A DNA stretch of 64,000 nt from Arsukibacterium sp. UBA3155. GTDB lineage: Bacteria; Pseudomonadota; Gammaproteobacteria; Enterobacterales; Alteromonadaceae. The stretch spans positions 62,001-126,000 of the forward strand of contig DEYP01000025.1 in NCBI GenBank assembly GCA_002364615.1. The letters are read 5' to 3'. The translations under genes were made by a program, and so were the position numbers. Numbering within the stretch: position 1 is the first letter of the stretch; each line of letters opens with the position of its first letter. Below are positions 36,528 through 45,248 of this stretch, one piece after another. Under the pieces are notes generated by a model that worked only from the letters and a program-made list of their open reading frames with translations, was not told the origin of the DNA and ran no database searches.

Positions 36528-37466
36528 ATGAATATTAATAAGATGGATTTAAACCTGCTGGTTTATCTGGATGTGTTGTTGCGCGAAAAGAACGTAACCC
36601 GGGCGGCAAACCAACTGAATATTACGCAGCCTGCAATGAGTAATGGCTTAAAACGGCTACGTGATTTACTGAATGACCCTATTTTAGTACGCACCTCGGA
36701 TGGCATGGTTCCGACCGAGCGCGCCCGCGAACTGGCCCCTGTGGTGCGTGGTGTGCTACTCACGTTAGAAGAAACCCTGCAGCCGAATAAAGATTTTGAA
36801 CCGCTGCATAGTCAGCGGGTATTCCGGATTATGGCCAGTGATTACGCTGCTTCGACGCTGATACCAGCATTATTGAAGAAGATGCGTGTACAGGCGCCAT
36901 TAACCAGCTTGGATATTATGACGCCCTCGGACGTGACCTTTCATGACGTGGAAAACGGCAAAGTAGATATGGCGATTAACCGCTTTGATCAGCTGCCACA
37001 GTCGTTTCACCAGAAAACGGTCTGGCGCGATAGCTTTTCTTGCCTGATTAATGCCAGTGATCCGATAGTCAAACGCTTTAATCTAGACAGCTATTTAAAA
37101 GCCCAGCATATCTGGGTTAGTAAAACCGGTTTTGGGGTTGGTGTGGGTATGGATCCTAAAGATGTACAAAAGCTCGGCTGGGTAGATGAGGCCTTAGCTA
37201 AGCTTGGCAAGCAGCGCAATATCTCGGTATTTACCCGTAATTATCATGTGGCAATGCACCTGGCAGTAGGCATAGACTTAATTGCCACCCTGCCCAGCCG
37301 CGCGGCTAAACTATATGAAAAAGACCCGACCATGGCCATTATGGACCCACCTTTTGCTATTCCGTCGATTGAACTGAAAATGATTTGGAGCCCGCTATTA
37401 CACCAGGACGCCAGCCATATCTGGTTCAGAAGGTTGATTGTCGAAACCGCAGATGAATTAAATTAG
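36528..37466 (+). CDS. LysR-family transcriptional regulator beside aceA
   Basis: A 312-residue protein starting MNINKMDLNLLVYLDVLL, with AAAGG ten bases before the ATG. The N-terminal winged helix (about 5-65; VTRAANQLNITQPAMSNGLKRLRDLLNDPILVR) is of the NodD/NahR-type LysR class. The C-terminal ~220 residues are the two-lobed effector-binding domain (FRIMASDYAA ... LIATLPSRAAK). It sits between aceA, which diverges from it, and aceB, so control of the glyoxylate shunt is the likely job. The effector is unknown. Confidence 0.92.
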   Translation: MNINKMDLNLLVYLDVLLREKNVTRAANQLNITQPAMSNGLKRLRDLLNDPILVRTSDGMVPTERARELAPVVRGVLLTLEETLQPNKDFEPLHSQRVFRIMASDYAASTLIPALLKKMRVQAPLTSLDIMTPSDVTFHDVENGKVDMAINRFDQLPQSFHQKTVWRDSFSCLINASDPIVKRFNLDSYLKAQHIWVSKTGFGVGVGMDPKDVQKLGWVDEALAKLGKQRNISVFTRNYHVAMHLAVGIDLIATLPSRAAKLYEKDPTMAIMDPPFAIPSIELKMIWSPLLHQDASHIWFRRLIVETADELN

Positions 37467-37475
37467 CTTATTTAG

Positions 37476-37949
37476 CCAATAGAGGATAGAACCTCTTTTG
37501 AAGGATCCGGGGAGTGTCTGAGCCCCTGCCGTAAGGCAACGGGCGAGTTGCCCCGGCGAGTGAGAAAGAGTGTTGTATCCGGCATGTCTGAGAACAACTG
37601 CAACACCCGCCTTGGCTCGCCACAGCAACTCGCTCGCGCTTGCACACTCACTCAGACACTCTGTGTCGACCAAAACGGGGTTCAAGCCGTTCTCTTTCGA
37701 AGATTGGCTTAACCAATAGAGGATAGAACCTCTTTTGAAGGAGCCGGGGAGTGTCTGAGCCCCTGCCGCAAGGCAACGGGCGAGTTGCCCCGGCGAGTGA
37801 GGAAGAGTGTTGTATCCGGCATGTCTGAGAACAACTGCAACACCCGCCTTGGCTCGCCACAGCAACTCGCTCGCGCTTGCGCACTCACTCAGACACTCTG
37901 TGTCGACCAAAACGGGGTTCCAGCCGTTCTCCTTCTGGTATTGGCTTAA
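37476..37949. repeat. Tandem 237-bp repeat, two copies
   Basis: Two nearly identical units, 37476-37712 and 37713-37949, with the start of a third (CCAATA) at 37950. Each junction carries ATTGG-CTTAA-CCAAT (37703-37717 and 37940-37954). Inside each unit GAGTGTCTGAG and CTCAGACACTC are inverted 128 bp apart (37512-37522 with 37651-37661; 37749-37759 with 37888-37898), so each could fold into one long stem. A small GAGG-ATAGAA-CCTC hairpin sits at each left end. As 237 is divisible by three, long repetitive frames appear on both strands, but none looks like a real gene. It fills most of the 543-bp gap 37467-38009. Confidence 0.93.
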
Positions 37950-37962
37950 CCAATAAAACAAA

Positions 37963-37992
37963 AAAGGCGCTGTCAGCAATGGCAGCGCCTTT
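37963..37992 (-). terminator. Intrinsic terminator after aceB
   Basis: AAAGGCGCTG and CAGCGCCTTT form a ten-base perfect stem around a ten-base loop. On the minus strand it runs into TTTTTGTTTTATT. It is 18 bp after the aceB stop. Confidence 0.88.
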
Positions 37993-38009
37993 GGTTTGGT
38001 TTACTCAGG

Positions 38010-39614
38010 TTAATCAAGCAGCTGGTAAGCTGGTAGTGTTAAAAACTCTACCAGTTCATCAGCTGTGGTAATGTCCAGCAGCAATTGCTTGGCCCGGTCA
38101 AAGTTTTGACTATGCCAGGTCTCGCTTCCCACTTCCTGCAACACTACTTTTGCCTCTTCCTCTAAAAAGTCGGCAAACAAGGCTTTGGTAATTAACTTAC
38201 CATTACTTAAACTTTTTCCATGCTTAATCCACTGCCAGATAGACGTGCGGGAAATTTCGGCTGTTGCCGCATCTTCCATTAAGCCGTATATCGGCACACA
38301 ACCTTTACCACTTATCCAGGCGGCAATATATTGCAGCGCTACCCGAATGTTAGTACGCATACCGTCTTCTGTTCGTTCACCATCACAGGGCGCTAACAGC
38401 TCAGCTGCGGTAATTTCTTCATCCTGCTCCCGGCTGACATCAAGCTGATTAACCTTGCCACCAGTCAGATATTTAGCAAATACGCCATTGGCGGTAGCGG
38501 CCAGACCTGGGTGTGCCACCCAGGTACCATCGTGGCCATTGCTGGCTTCCAGCTCTTTATCGGCAGTAACCCGCGCCAGAATTTTTTCGTTTTCCTCAGC
38601 ATCTTTAGCCGGAATAAAGGCCGCCATGCCGCCCATAGCCAGCGCGCCGCGCTTATGACAGGTTTTAACTAACAAGCGTGAATACGCATTTAAAAATGGC
38701 TTTGTCATGGTAACCACTTGCCGGTCGGGCAATACCCGATCCACATGGTTATTTAAGGTTTTGATATAGCTGAAAATATAATCCCAGCGGCCGCAATTAA
38801 GCGCCACAATATGATCTTTTAAGCTATACAGAATTTCATCCATTTCAAACACGGCAGGCAGGGTTTCAATAAGCACCGTGGCGCGAATAGTGCCTGTCGC
38901 TACGTTGAATTTTTGCTCGGTAAAGCTGAACACCTCATCCCACCATTTGGCTTCAGTATGGCTTTGCAGTTTTGGCAGGTAATAGTAGACACCTGAGCCA
39001 TTTTTTAAGCGGGTTTGCCAGTTATGATAAAAATACAGCGCAAAATCGACCAGTGAACCCGGTACCTGCGCGCCATCCACCAGCAGGTGTTTCTCCCATA
39101 AATGCAGGCCGCGTACCCGGGCAATTAACAGCGCCGGGTTATCTTTTAACGCATAGTGTTTACCACTTTGCGGATCGGTGTGGCTTATAGTGCCTAAATT
39201 GGCATCGCGTAAGTTAATCTGCCCTTCAATAACGCCGGCCCAGCTCGGTGCCTGCGAGTCTTCAAAATCGGCCATAAAGACTTTTACATCAGCATTTAAG
39301 GCATTGATGATCATTTTTCGATCTACCGGGCCGGTTATCTCAACCCGCCGGTCCTGCAAATCGGCAGGAATAGGCGCTACCTTCCAGTCTGAACCACGAA
39401 TTGGTGCGGTTTCTGGCAAAAAATCAGGTAAGGCGCCATTATCAAATTGCTGCTGGCGGCTGATCCGGTTAGCCAGTAATTCGGTTAAACGTGGCCGGAA
39501 CTCCCGCACCAGCTCAGTGACAAAGGCACAGGCCTCCGTGGTTAAAATTTGCTCATACTCGCTGCTAAGTTCGCCGGCGATGGTCAATCCCGCCCGGGTA
39601 ATGGTATCAGACAT
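38010..39614 (-). CDS. aceB: Malate synthase A
   Basis: A 534-residue enzyme that joins glyoxylate and acetyl-CoA to make malate, second step of the glyoxylate shunt. Length and motifs fit the A isoform: VFMADFEDSQAPSWAGVIEGQ, IRATVLIETLPAVFEMDEIL, LNCGRWDYIFSYIK with active-site Arg and Asp, and the late DAATAEISRTSIWQW. The ATG at 39614 has AAGG seven bases upstream. It is on the same strand as aceA but separated from it by the LysR gene and the tandem repeat, so the two are separate transcripts. Confidence 0.97.
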   Translation of the reverse strand: MSDTITRAGLTIAGELSSEYEQILTTEACAFVTELVREFRPRLTELLANRISRQQQFDNGALPDFLPETAPIRGSDWKVAPIPADLQDRRVEITGPVDRKMIINALNADVKVFMADFEDSQAPSWAGVIEGQINLRDANLGTISHTDPQSGKHYALKDNPALLIARVRGLHLWEKHLLVDGAQVPGSLVDFALYFYHNWQTRLKNGSGVYYYLPKLQSHTEAKWWDEVFSFTEQKFNVATGTIRATVLIETLPAVFEMDEILYSLKDHIVALNCGRWDYIFSYIKTLNNHVDRVLPDRQVVTMTKPFLNAYSRLLVKTCHKRGALAMGGMAAFIPAKDAEENEKILARVTADKELEASNGHDGTWVAHPGLAATANGVFAKYLTGGKVNQLDVSREQDEEITAAELLAPCDGERTEDGMRTNIRVALQYIAAWISGKGCVPIYGLMEDAATAEISRTSIWQWIKHGKSLSNGKLITKALFADFLEEEAKVVLQEVGSETWHSQNFDRAKQLLLDITTADELVEFLTLPAYQLLD

Positions 39615-39676
39615 ATTCAAACCTTTTCCGTTGTTGCTGTTAGTACACTAACTATAAGCCCTTTCAAACCATAAAT

Positions 39677-39688
39677 GCCATTAATGGC
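39677..39688. promoter_or_regulatory. Perfect palindrome upstream of aceB
   Basis: GCCATTAATGGC, a perfect 12-bp palindrome, lies 63 bp upstream of the aceB start and 122 bp before the DUF2726 gene. A repressor or activator site is possible; it does not resemble the dyad before aceA. Confidence 0.4.
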
Positions 39689-39809
39689 TAAAATGCTTAG
39701 CATCACCTAAAACAATAGTAATAAAGGACAGCAATTGAAATTGATGGCACGACTTGTGCTTTAAATTTCTATTATTACTGGGTATGTCAAATTATCGTCG
39801 GAGGTGGAC

Positions 39810-40460
39810 ATGGAAATTATTATGTTGTTGCTGGTAGCACTGGTGGTGCTGGTAGCTATGGTAGCCAGTCGCTTTATTGATAACAGCAACCCTTTTCAGG
39901 TGCAAAAGCGCAGCAGTCTGTTTAGTCCGGTTGAGCGCTCATTTCAGAACTTACTGGAAAAAGCAGTGGAGGGTGAGTATAAAATTTTAAACCGAATTAA
40001 ACTTGCCGATTTAATTGAGGTAAAAGGCAATGCTAACGAGAAAGCCCGACGCAGCACTTCGGTAAAACTTAATGCGAAATATCTGGATTTTGTGCTGTGC
40101 TCAACCGATGACCTGCGGGTGATTGCCGTGCTGGACCTGGTAAATAATAGCAACAAAGATGGCCACAAAGCCGCACCAGACTGGTTTGTCAGCGGCGCAT
40201 TAGAAGCAGCTGGCGTGCCTTATTTACGCATTAAAATTAAAGCCGGTTACACCGCCACCGATTTACAACAGGCACTGGCCCAGCGCTTAGGTAAGCCAGT
40301 AGTAAAAGCCGAGCCTATGTATAAAGGGTTGGTTAAAAAAGGCCCTACCCGGCCTGTACGCTCCTACAAACCCGCACAACCAGCCGGCACTGGCCTAACC
40401 CCGGTGCTATCGCACTCTCAGATTAAAGCGCAGCAAACCGGACTCATTCAGGCGTCTTAG
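39810..40460 (+). CDS. Membrane-anchored DUF2726 protein
   Basis: A 216-residue protein whose ATG at 39810 follows GGAGG by five bases. The first ~22 residues (EIIMLLLVALVVLVAMVASRF) are a single membrane anchor. The middle (about 45-165) matches DUF2726: FQNLLEKAVEGEYKILNRIKLADLI, DFVLCSTDDLRVIAVLDLVN and YLRIKIKAGYT, with the look of a PD-(D/E)XK nuclease-like fold, a frequent description of this family. The C-terminal ~45 residues are Pro/Lys-rich and probably disordered. The function is unknown. A strong terminator follows. Confidence 0.82.
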   Translation: MEIIMLLLVALVVLVAMVASRFIDNSNPFQVQKRSSLFSPVERSFQNLLEKAVEGEYKILNRIKLADLIEVKGNANEKARRSTSVKLNAKYLDFVLCSTDDLRVIAVLDLVNNSNKDGHKAAPDWFVSGALEAAGVPYLRIKIKAGYTATDLQQALAQRLGKPVVKAEPMYKGLVKKGPTRPVRSYKPAQPAGTGLTPVLSHSQIKAQQTGLIQAS

Positions 40461-40495
40461 CGTCTGGCTGAAATAATTCAATTTACGCTACATGT

Positions 40496-40523
40496 AAATG
40501 CCGCCCTTACACGGGCGGCATTT
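40496..40523 (+). terminator. Intrinsic terminator after the DUF2726 gene
   Basis: AAATGCCGCCC and GGGCGGCATTT make an 11-base perfect stem around TTACAC, followed by more T. It is 35 bp after the stop. Confidence 0.9.
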
Positions 40524-40569
40524 TTACGTTAAAAAGAATGCTTGAAAGCCTAATAGCAATAAAAACACC

Positions 40570-40596
40570 TAAAGTTTTCCTAACTGCGGCCGATAC
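40570..40596 (+). promoter_or_regulatory. Sigma-28 (FliA) promoter
   Basis: TAAAGTTT at 40570-40577, an 11-base spacer, then GCCGATAC at 40589-40596. The flagellar sigma factor consensus is TAAAGTTT-N11-GCCGATAA, so only the last base differs. Transcription would start near 40603, 24 bp before the small gene at 40627. Confidence 0.9.
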
Positions 40597-40626
40597 CCTG
40601 CTGACGTATTGTTAATAGGAGGTACT

Positions 40627-40821
40627 ATGAGTCAATCCGTTGCTGCTCTGGCAAACGCACAGAGCTTTGAAATACTGGGCGCCGTTATGGCGAAAAAACA
40701 GCAAAATCAGCAAGCACAGATGGCTAATATATTGCTCCAAAGTGCCATGCAAACGGTTGAGCAAACCTCTGCTGCGTCACCTGTAGGTAATATCGGACAA
40801 AATATTAATATCAGTGTTTAG
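40627..40821 (+). CDS. Small putative motility protein, YjfB-like
   Basis: A 64-residue protein with a strong TAGGAGGT ribosome site before the ATG. It is helical and Gln/Ala-rich (SFEILGAVMAKKQQNQQAQMANILLQSA), has no signal peptide, and ends GNIGQNINISV, similar to the C-terminus of the YjfB motility family (PF14070), small proteins expressed under flagellar sigma factors. The almost perfect FliA promoter upstream supports a place in the late flagellar regulon. The molecular role is unknown. It stands alone between its promoter and a strong terminator. Confidence 0.75.
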   Translation: MSQSVAALANAQSFEILGAVMAKKQQNQQAQMANILLQSAMQTVEQTSAASPVGNIGQNINISV

Positions 40822-40843
40822 CGGTTTTCTGGCCGGAAGAATC

Positions 40844-40867
40844 AAAGGTCAGCATTTGCTGACCTTT
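40844..40867 (+). terminator. Intrinsic terminator after the YjfB-like gene
   Basis: AAAGGTCAGC and GCTGACCTTT form a ten-base perfect stem with an ATTT loop, then TATCTT. It is 22 bp after the stop. Confidence 0.88.
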
Positions 40868-41052
40868 ATCTTATTAACGAGAGCCGTTGTTGTAAATTGC
40901 GAATAACTTGCATTCACCTTAATTGCATTTAAGCTTAAGCAGTATCAAAAAATTCACAGCGCCCTCTATTTATTCTGTGAAATGTCAATCAACATCAAGA
41001 ATAATATCTAGTTATAAAGAGGGGTAGCTGTCACTGAATACGAGGCTCCACT

Positions 41053-42648
41053 ATGTCTGAGAAATCGTCTGATAAATCCACGTTAATCCAGAATCTGAGT
41101 GTTCGTGCCAAATTACTTACCGGTTTTGGCTTGGTATTGCTTATTTTACTGATTAGCTCAGTGCTGAGCTACAACGCACTAAGCAGCATGAACGCCCGCT
41201 TTCAGGTGGTAACGAATGTCAGTGAGACTAACCTGCTAATCAGCGAAGCGCGCCATCAGGATAAAAATTTCTTTATCCAAAAGGAGCCGAGGTTTTTACA
41301 ACAGGCAATCGAAATAAGCACCCAGGCAAGACAGTTAGGTGAGAAAAGCCTGGAAGCATTTACCCATGCAGAAAGTATCGCGTTAATGCGGGAGATGCTG
41401 GCCAACATTGCTACGTATCAACAGCAATTATCGCTGCTTAGCAATACTAATCAGCAAACTGAACAAGCGCAGCTGCAGGAAATAGAGCAGCAAATGGTCA
41501 CCGCTGCCCTTGCGGCGGACGATGCGGGTACAAGGTCGGTTGCCAATCAACTGCAGATATTAGATCAAGAAACTAATCAGTTAGAATGGATGATTATTAT
41601 TGCTGCGATAATTGCCATTATTATTGGTGTGTTGGCGGCAATCATCATTACCCAAATGGTGGTAGCTCCCTTGCAGCATGTGGTCAGAGTGGCGGAAAAA
41701 ATTGCCTCGGGAGATATTACAGAGGATTTACCAACCGATCGCCAGGATGAACCTGGCCAGTTGATGCAGGCAATGCAAAAAATGAGTATCAGCCTGCGGG
41801 CGCTGATAAATAATCTGACGGCCGGCATCGCTCAACTGGCAACGGCAACTGAAGAGATGGCAGCGATATCTGAGCAAAATGCCAATGGCGTTAATCAGCA
41901 AAAACAAGAAACCGAACAAGTTGCCACCGCCATGAACGAGATGGCGGCCACGGTACAGGAAGTGGCCAGAAGTGCTGAAGATGCCTCTGCTGCAGCCACT
42001 GAATCCTCTGCCCAGGCTGATGTTGGTGAGCAGGTAGTACAAAAAACCATTAAGCAAATAAAGGCGTTGGCTCATGAAGTGACAACATCAGCTAACTCTC
42101 TTGGTGAGCTGAAAGAGCAGAGCAACAACATTGGCTCGGTACTGGATGTAATTAAAAGCATAGCCGACCAGACCAACCTGCTGGCCCTTAATGCGGCCAT
42201 TGAAGCCGCTCGCGCCGGTGAAGCAGGTCGTGGTTTCTCAGTCGTTGCCGAAGAAGTCAGAGCGTTGGCGTTTCGTACTCAGGAATCAACCGGGCAAATA
42301 GAACAGCTTATCAGCACCTTGCAACAAAAAGCTGAAGCGGCAGTAAGCAATATGCATAAAAGCTCTGGCCTGGCTGATAATACTCTGGAAAGCGCTGATG
42401 AAGCCGGCGAGGCCATTCAGGCCATTAATAGTGCGGTGACCAGCATTCAGCAGATGAACCAGCAAATTGCTGCCGCGGCATTAGAACAAAGCACCGTGGC
42501 CGAAGAAATTAACCGTAGTATTTTCAGTATCAGGGATGTAGCCGAACAATCGGCCACGGCCAGTGAAGAGACGGCGGCTGCCAGCAATGATTTAAGCCGG
42601 CTGGGCACCGAACTGCAACAACTGGCCCGTCAGTTTAAAGTGGCTTAA
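41053..42648 (+). CDS. Methyl-accepting chemotaxis protein
   Basis: A 531-residue chemoreceptor. Span 1 is near residues 20-42, a helical periplasmic sensor of about 140 residues follows, span 2 ([20 protein letters not shown]) is near 183-203, then HAMP and the signalling domain. The tip [20 protein letters not shown] and [15 protein letters not shown] are the CheA/CheW-binding hairpin. The sensor contains [12 protein letters not shown], close to a motif in helical bimodular (HBM) sensors that bind organic acids, but it is only half the usual HBM length. There is no CheR/CheB pentapeptide. No sigma-28 site is evident before it, in contrast to the small gene just upstream. Confidence 0.95.
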   Translation: MSEKSSDKSTLIQNLSVRAKLLTGFGLVLLILLISSVLSYNALSSMNARFQVVTNVSETNLLISEARHQDKNFFIQKEPRFLQQAIEISTQARQLGEKSLEAFTHAESIALMREMLANIATYQQQLSLLSNTNQQTEQAQLQEIEQQMVTAALAADDAGTRSVANQLQILDQETNQLEWMIIIAAIIAIIIGVLAAIIITQMVVAPLQHVVRVAEKIASGDITEDLPTDRQDEPGQLMQAMQKMSISLRALINNLTAGIAQLATATEEMAAISEQNANGVNQQKQETEQVATAMNEMAATVQEVARSAEDASAAATESSAQADVGEQVVQKTIKQIKALAHEVTTSANSLGELKEQSNNIGSVLDVIKSIADQTNLLALNAAIEAARAGEAGRGFSVVAEEVRALAFRTQESTGQIEQLISTLQQKAEAAVSNMHKSSGLADNTLESADEAGEAIQAINSAVTSIQQMNQQIAAAALEQSTVAEEINRSIFSIRDVAEQSATASEETAAASNDLSRLGTELQQLARQFKVA

Positions 42649-42686
42649 CGCCGTATCACGCAACATCACACAACATCAATACAACA

Positions 42687-42721
42687 CCTGGCAAACTGGA
42701 AACTCTCTTCAGTTTGCCAGG
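42687..42721. terminator. Hairpin between convergent chemoreceptor and AI-2E genes
   Basis: CCTGGCAAACTG and CAGTTTGCCAGG form a 12-base perfect stem around an 11-base loop. It lies between two converging genes and could end both transcripts; T-runs are weak on both sides. Confidence 0.7.
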
Positions 42722-42752
42722 ACTTACTCATTTTATACCGGACTCACTGGCA

Positions 42753-43838
42753 TCAACTATTATCTTGCTTCTCAAGAAAATCTTTGAATTCAATCGTGTA
42801 AAGCTTAATAAGCACATGAGTCAAGGCAAATATAATGGGCCCATAAATCAGGCCGATAACGCCAAATAGTTGCAAACCACCAATCAGTGACAAAAATAGC
42901 ACTAAGGTGCTCATATCAGAGGTGCCCTGCATTAGCACAGGTCGTAAGAAGTTGTCGATTGAGCCAACCACTATTGCCCCCCACAAGGTTAAAAACAAGG
43001 CCCAGGGCCAGTCACCAGTCAGGACAAGGTATAAACTGGCCGGTACCCAGATTAACGCCGCGCCGACCACCGGTATCAGGGAAGCAAACACCATCATGGT
43101 GCCCCAGAATAATCCCGGCATGCCAACAATAGCCATGCCAATACCGCCAGCGATGCCCTGAGCTAATGCCGTCAATAATGTGCCCATCACGGCTGAGCGG
43201 GCGACCGTGTTGGCTTCCTTTAACAGCTTTTCTTCCTGAGAGCGGGCCAGCGGTATTACCCAGTAAAGACTTTCAATGATTTTTTTATGATCACGCAGTA
43301 AAAAAAACAGCACAAATAACATCAGGAAGAAACTGATGATCATCCCGGTAACATCGCCAAGCACTTTCGTACTCATATTAAGCAGCTCGTTACTAAAGCC
43401 TGAAGCAAATTCAGCCAGGCGGTCAATAATACCGCGGATACTAAAATCACTGGTGGGTAAAAACTCATTAAGTCTATCAATACTGCTTTTCACCAGGGGT
43501 TGCTGCAATAGCTGCTCGGCGCCCCCGTCTTCAACCCATTGATAACTGTCTTTTGCAAAAGTAATACCTTGCTGAACAATCGCCATGATGACTAACGTTG
43601 CAGGCACCAGAATAACCACAACCAACAACGAGCAGGTGATGGTCGAGGCCAGGTTAGGTTTGTCAGGAAATTTATCCACAATTCGCTGATGCACCGGAAA
43701 ACACAGCAATGACAACACAAAGGCCAGCACCACGGGCCCCATAAAAGGCTCAATCAACAAATAGCTGGCATATAACGCCAGCAATAAGAAAACGATCAGC
43801 ACCCAATGCCCTGGCTCGGTTTTAAATTCGTTACTCAC
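42753..43838 (-). CDS. AI-2E family transporter
   Basis: A 361-residue inner-membrane protein with about eight spans, starting at a GTG with GGAG eight bases upstream. GHWVLIVFLLLALYASYLLIEPF, FFLLRDHKKI, GLFWGTMMVFASLIPVVGAALIW and LQLFGVIGLIYGPII match the AI-2E (PerM/TqsA) family of exporters. Members are linked to export of autoinducer-2 or to sodium/proton exchange; which applies here is not clear. The stop is 31 bp from the shared hairpin; the DUF819 gene upstream ends 34 bp before it on the same strand, so an operon is possible. Confidence 0.92.
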   Translation of the reverse strand: MSNEFKTEPGHWVLIVFLLLALYASYLLIEPFMGPVVLAFVLSLLCFPVHQRIVDKFPDKPNLASTITCSLLVVVILVPATLVIMAIVQQGITFAKDSYQWVEDGGAEQLLQQPLVKSSIDRLNEFLPTSDFSIRGIIDRLAEFASGFSNELLNMSTKVLGDVTGMIISFFLMLFVLFFLLRDHKKIIESLYWVIPLARSQEEKLLKEANTVARSAVMGTLLTALAQGIAGGIGMAIVGMPGLFWGTMMVFASLIPVVGAALIWVPASLYLVLTGDWPWALFLTLWGAIVVGSIDNFLRPVLMQGTSDMSTLVLFLSLIGGLQLFGVIGLIYGPIIFALTHVLIKLYTIEFKDFLEKQDNS

Positions 43839-43872
43839 CCGTTAAACTCCTTTTTAGTGCAAGCCACCCTTA

Positions 43873-45108
43873 CTAGGGCGCAACCTGCTGCAAAATCAAC
43901 CCACAAATATAGGCGCCATAAGTGCCTAAGCCATAACCAAGTACCGCAAGCAATACGCCAACCGGTGCCAGGGACGGATGAAATGCGGCTGCGACTACTG
44001 GCGCAGATGCTGCCCCGCCAACATTGGCCTGGCTGCCCACCGCCAGATAAAACATCGGGGCTTTAATAAGTTTGGCGACCACCAGCAAAAGAATTGCATG
44101 TACCAGCATCCAGATAATACCGACCAAAAACATCAATTTGTTACTGAGAATTGCCGTAACATCCATTTGCATACCAATGGTTGCCACTAAAATATATAAA
44201 AATGCCGTACCGACTTTAGAGGCACCCGCGCCTTCTAATTTCCGGGCAGGGGTTAGTGACAATAGCAACCCCACCGTGGTTGCAATGACCACCAGCCAGA
44301 AAAACCCGCTGGTTAAGCTGTAATCTGCCAGGTGCGGTGCCACCTCGCCAATCCATGGTGCAATAATATCGGCCAGGGCATGCGCCAGGCCCGTCACGCC
44401 AAAGGCTACCGCCACGATCAGCATAATATCCTGAATAGCCGGAATGCGGGAATTTTCAGCCTGATATTGCTCTATTTTTTGCTGTAAATGACCTATTGCC
44501 CGGGTATCCGCGCCGTTAGCCTGATCAATTTGCTTTGCCCGGCTGGCGATAAATAACAACACAGCCAACCAGACATTGGCGACCAGCACATCGACGGTTA
44601 TCATTACCGAGAATAAACTGCCGTCTACCTCAAATACTTCTTTCATTGCTGCCTGATTCGCGCCACCGCCTATCCAGCTGCCGGCAACGGTGGTTAAGCC
44701 GCGCCAGACATCACCACCAAGCTGCTCAGGGAAAAAATACCCGACACTGAGAAAAGCGATCGGACCGCCAATAATAATGCCCGCGGTGCCGGTAAAAAAC
44801 ATAATCAATGCCTTGGGACCAAGGCCCAGGATCGCTTTAAAATCAACGCTCAATGTCAGCAAAATCAGGCTGGCAGGCAGCAAGTAGCGTGAGGCCATTT
44901 TGTACAACGACGATGCTTCGCCATCAATCACATTAAAACTGTTCAACAATGAGGGAATAAAATAGCAGAGTAATAAAGCAGGAATGTATTTGTAAAAACG
45001 CTGGCAAGCACGGTTGTTGCTGTGGCTGGTGTAAAAAACCAGGCCCAGAATAACCGCCAGTAAGCCAAGCACCACGGCATCATTAGTAAATATGGGTGGT
45101 TGAGACAT
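43873..45108 (-). CDS. DUF819 family membrane protein
   Basis: A 411-residue protein with about ten to eleven hydrophobic spans. AVVLGLLAVILGLVFYTSH, PASLILLTLSVDFKAILGLG, GSWIGGGANQAAMKEVF and SQANVGGAASAPVVAAAF are hallmarks of DUF819 (YjcL-like) proteins. The paired GGxANxA repeats, one in each half, resemble the crossed discontinuous helices of sodium-coupled carriers, suggesting a transporter, but no substrate is known. It precedes the AI-2E gene on the minus strand and is divergent from the S9 peptidase. Confidence 0.9.
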   Translation of the reverse strand: MSQPPIFTNDAVVLGLLAVILGLVFYTSHSNNRACQRFYKYIPALLLCYFIPSLLNSFNVIDGEASSLYKMASRYLLPASLILLTLSVDFKAILGLGPKALIMFFTGTAGIIIGGPIAFLSVGYFFPEQLGGDVWRGLTTVAGSWIGGGANQAAMKEVFEVDGSLFSVMITVDVLVANVWLAVLLFIASRAKQIDQANGADTRAIGHLQQKIEQYQAENSRIPAIQDIMLIVAVAFGVTGLAHALADIIAPWIGEVAPHLADYSLTSGFFWLVVIATTVGLLLSLTPARKLEGAGASKVGTAFLYILVATIGMQMDVTAILSNKLMFLVGIIWMLVHAILLLVVAKLIKAPMFYLAVGSQANVGGAASAPVVAAAFHPSLAPVGVLLAVLGYGLGTYGAYICGLILQQVAP

Positions 45109-45248
45109 ATTGCGTCCTGTGTCATTTTATTATTGTTATGGCAGCGGCTAGACCGCCAGCTTTTTCCGTCAACATAGCACAGCGCAGCAGTGGGAGAAAA
45201 TAGGCTGCTAGCCTGTAAGCTACAGTTATTTGAAATAGCACGATAAAA

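Noticed and set aside
37458-37979. A 173-codon minus-strand frame with two near-identical protein repeats (VLVDTECLSECASASELL)
   Set aside because: The repetition follows from the 237-bp DNA repeat, whose period is a multiple of three. There is no ribosome site, and inverted DNA arms explain the conservation better than a protein.
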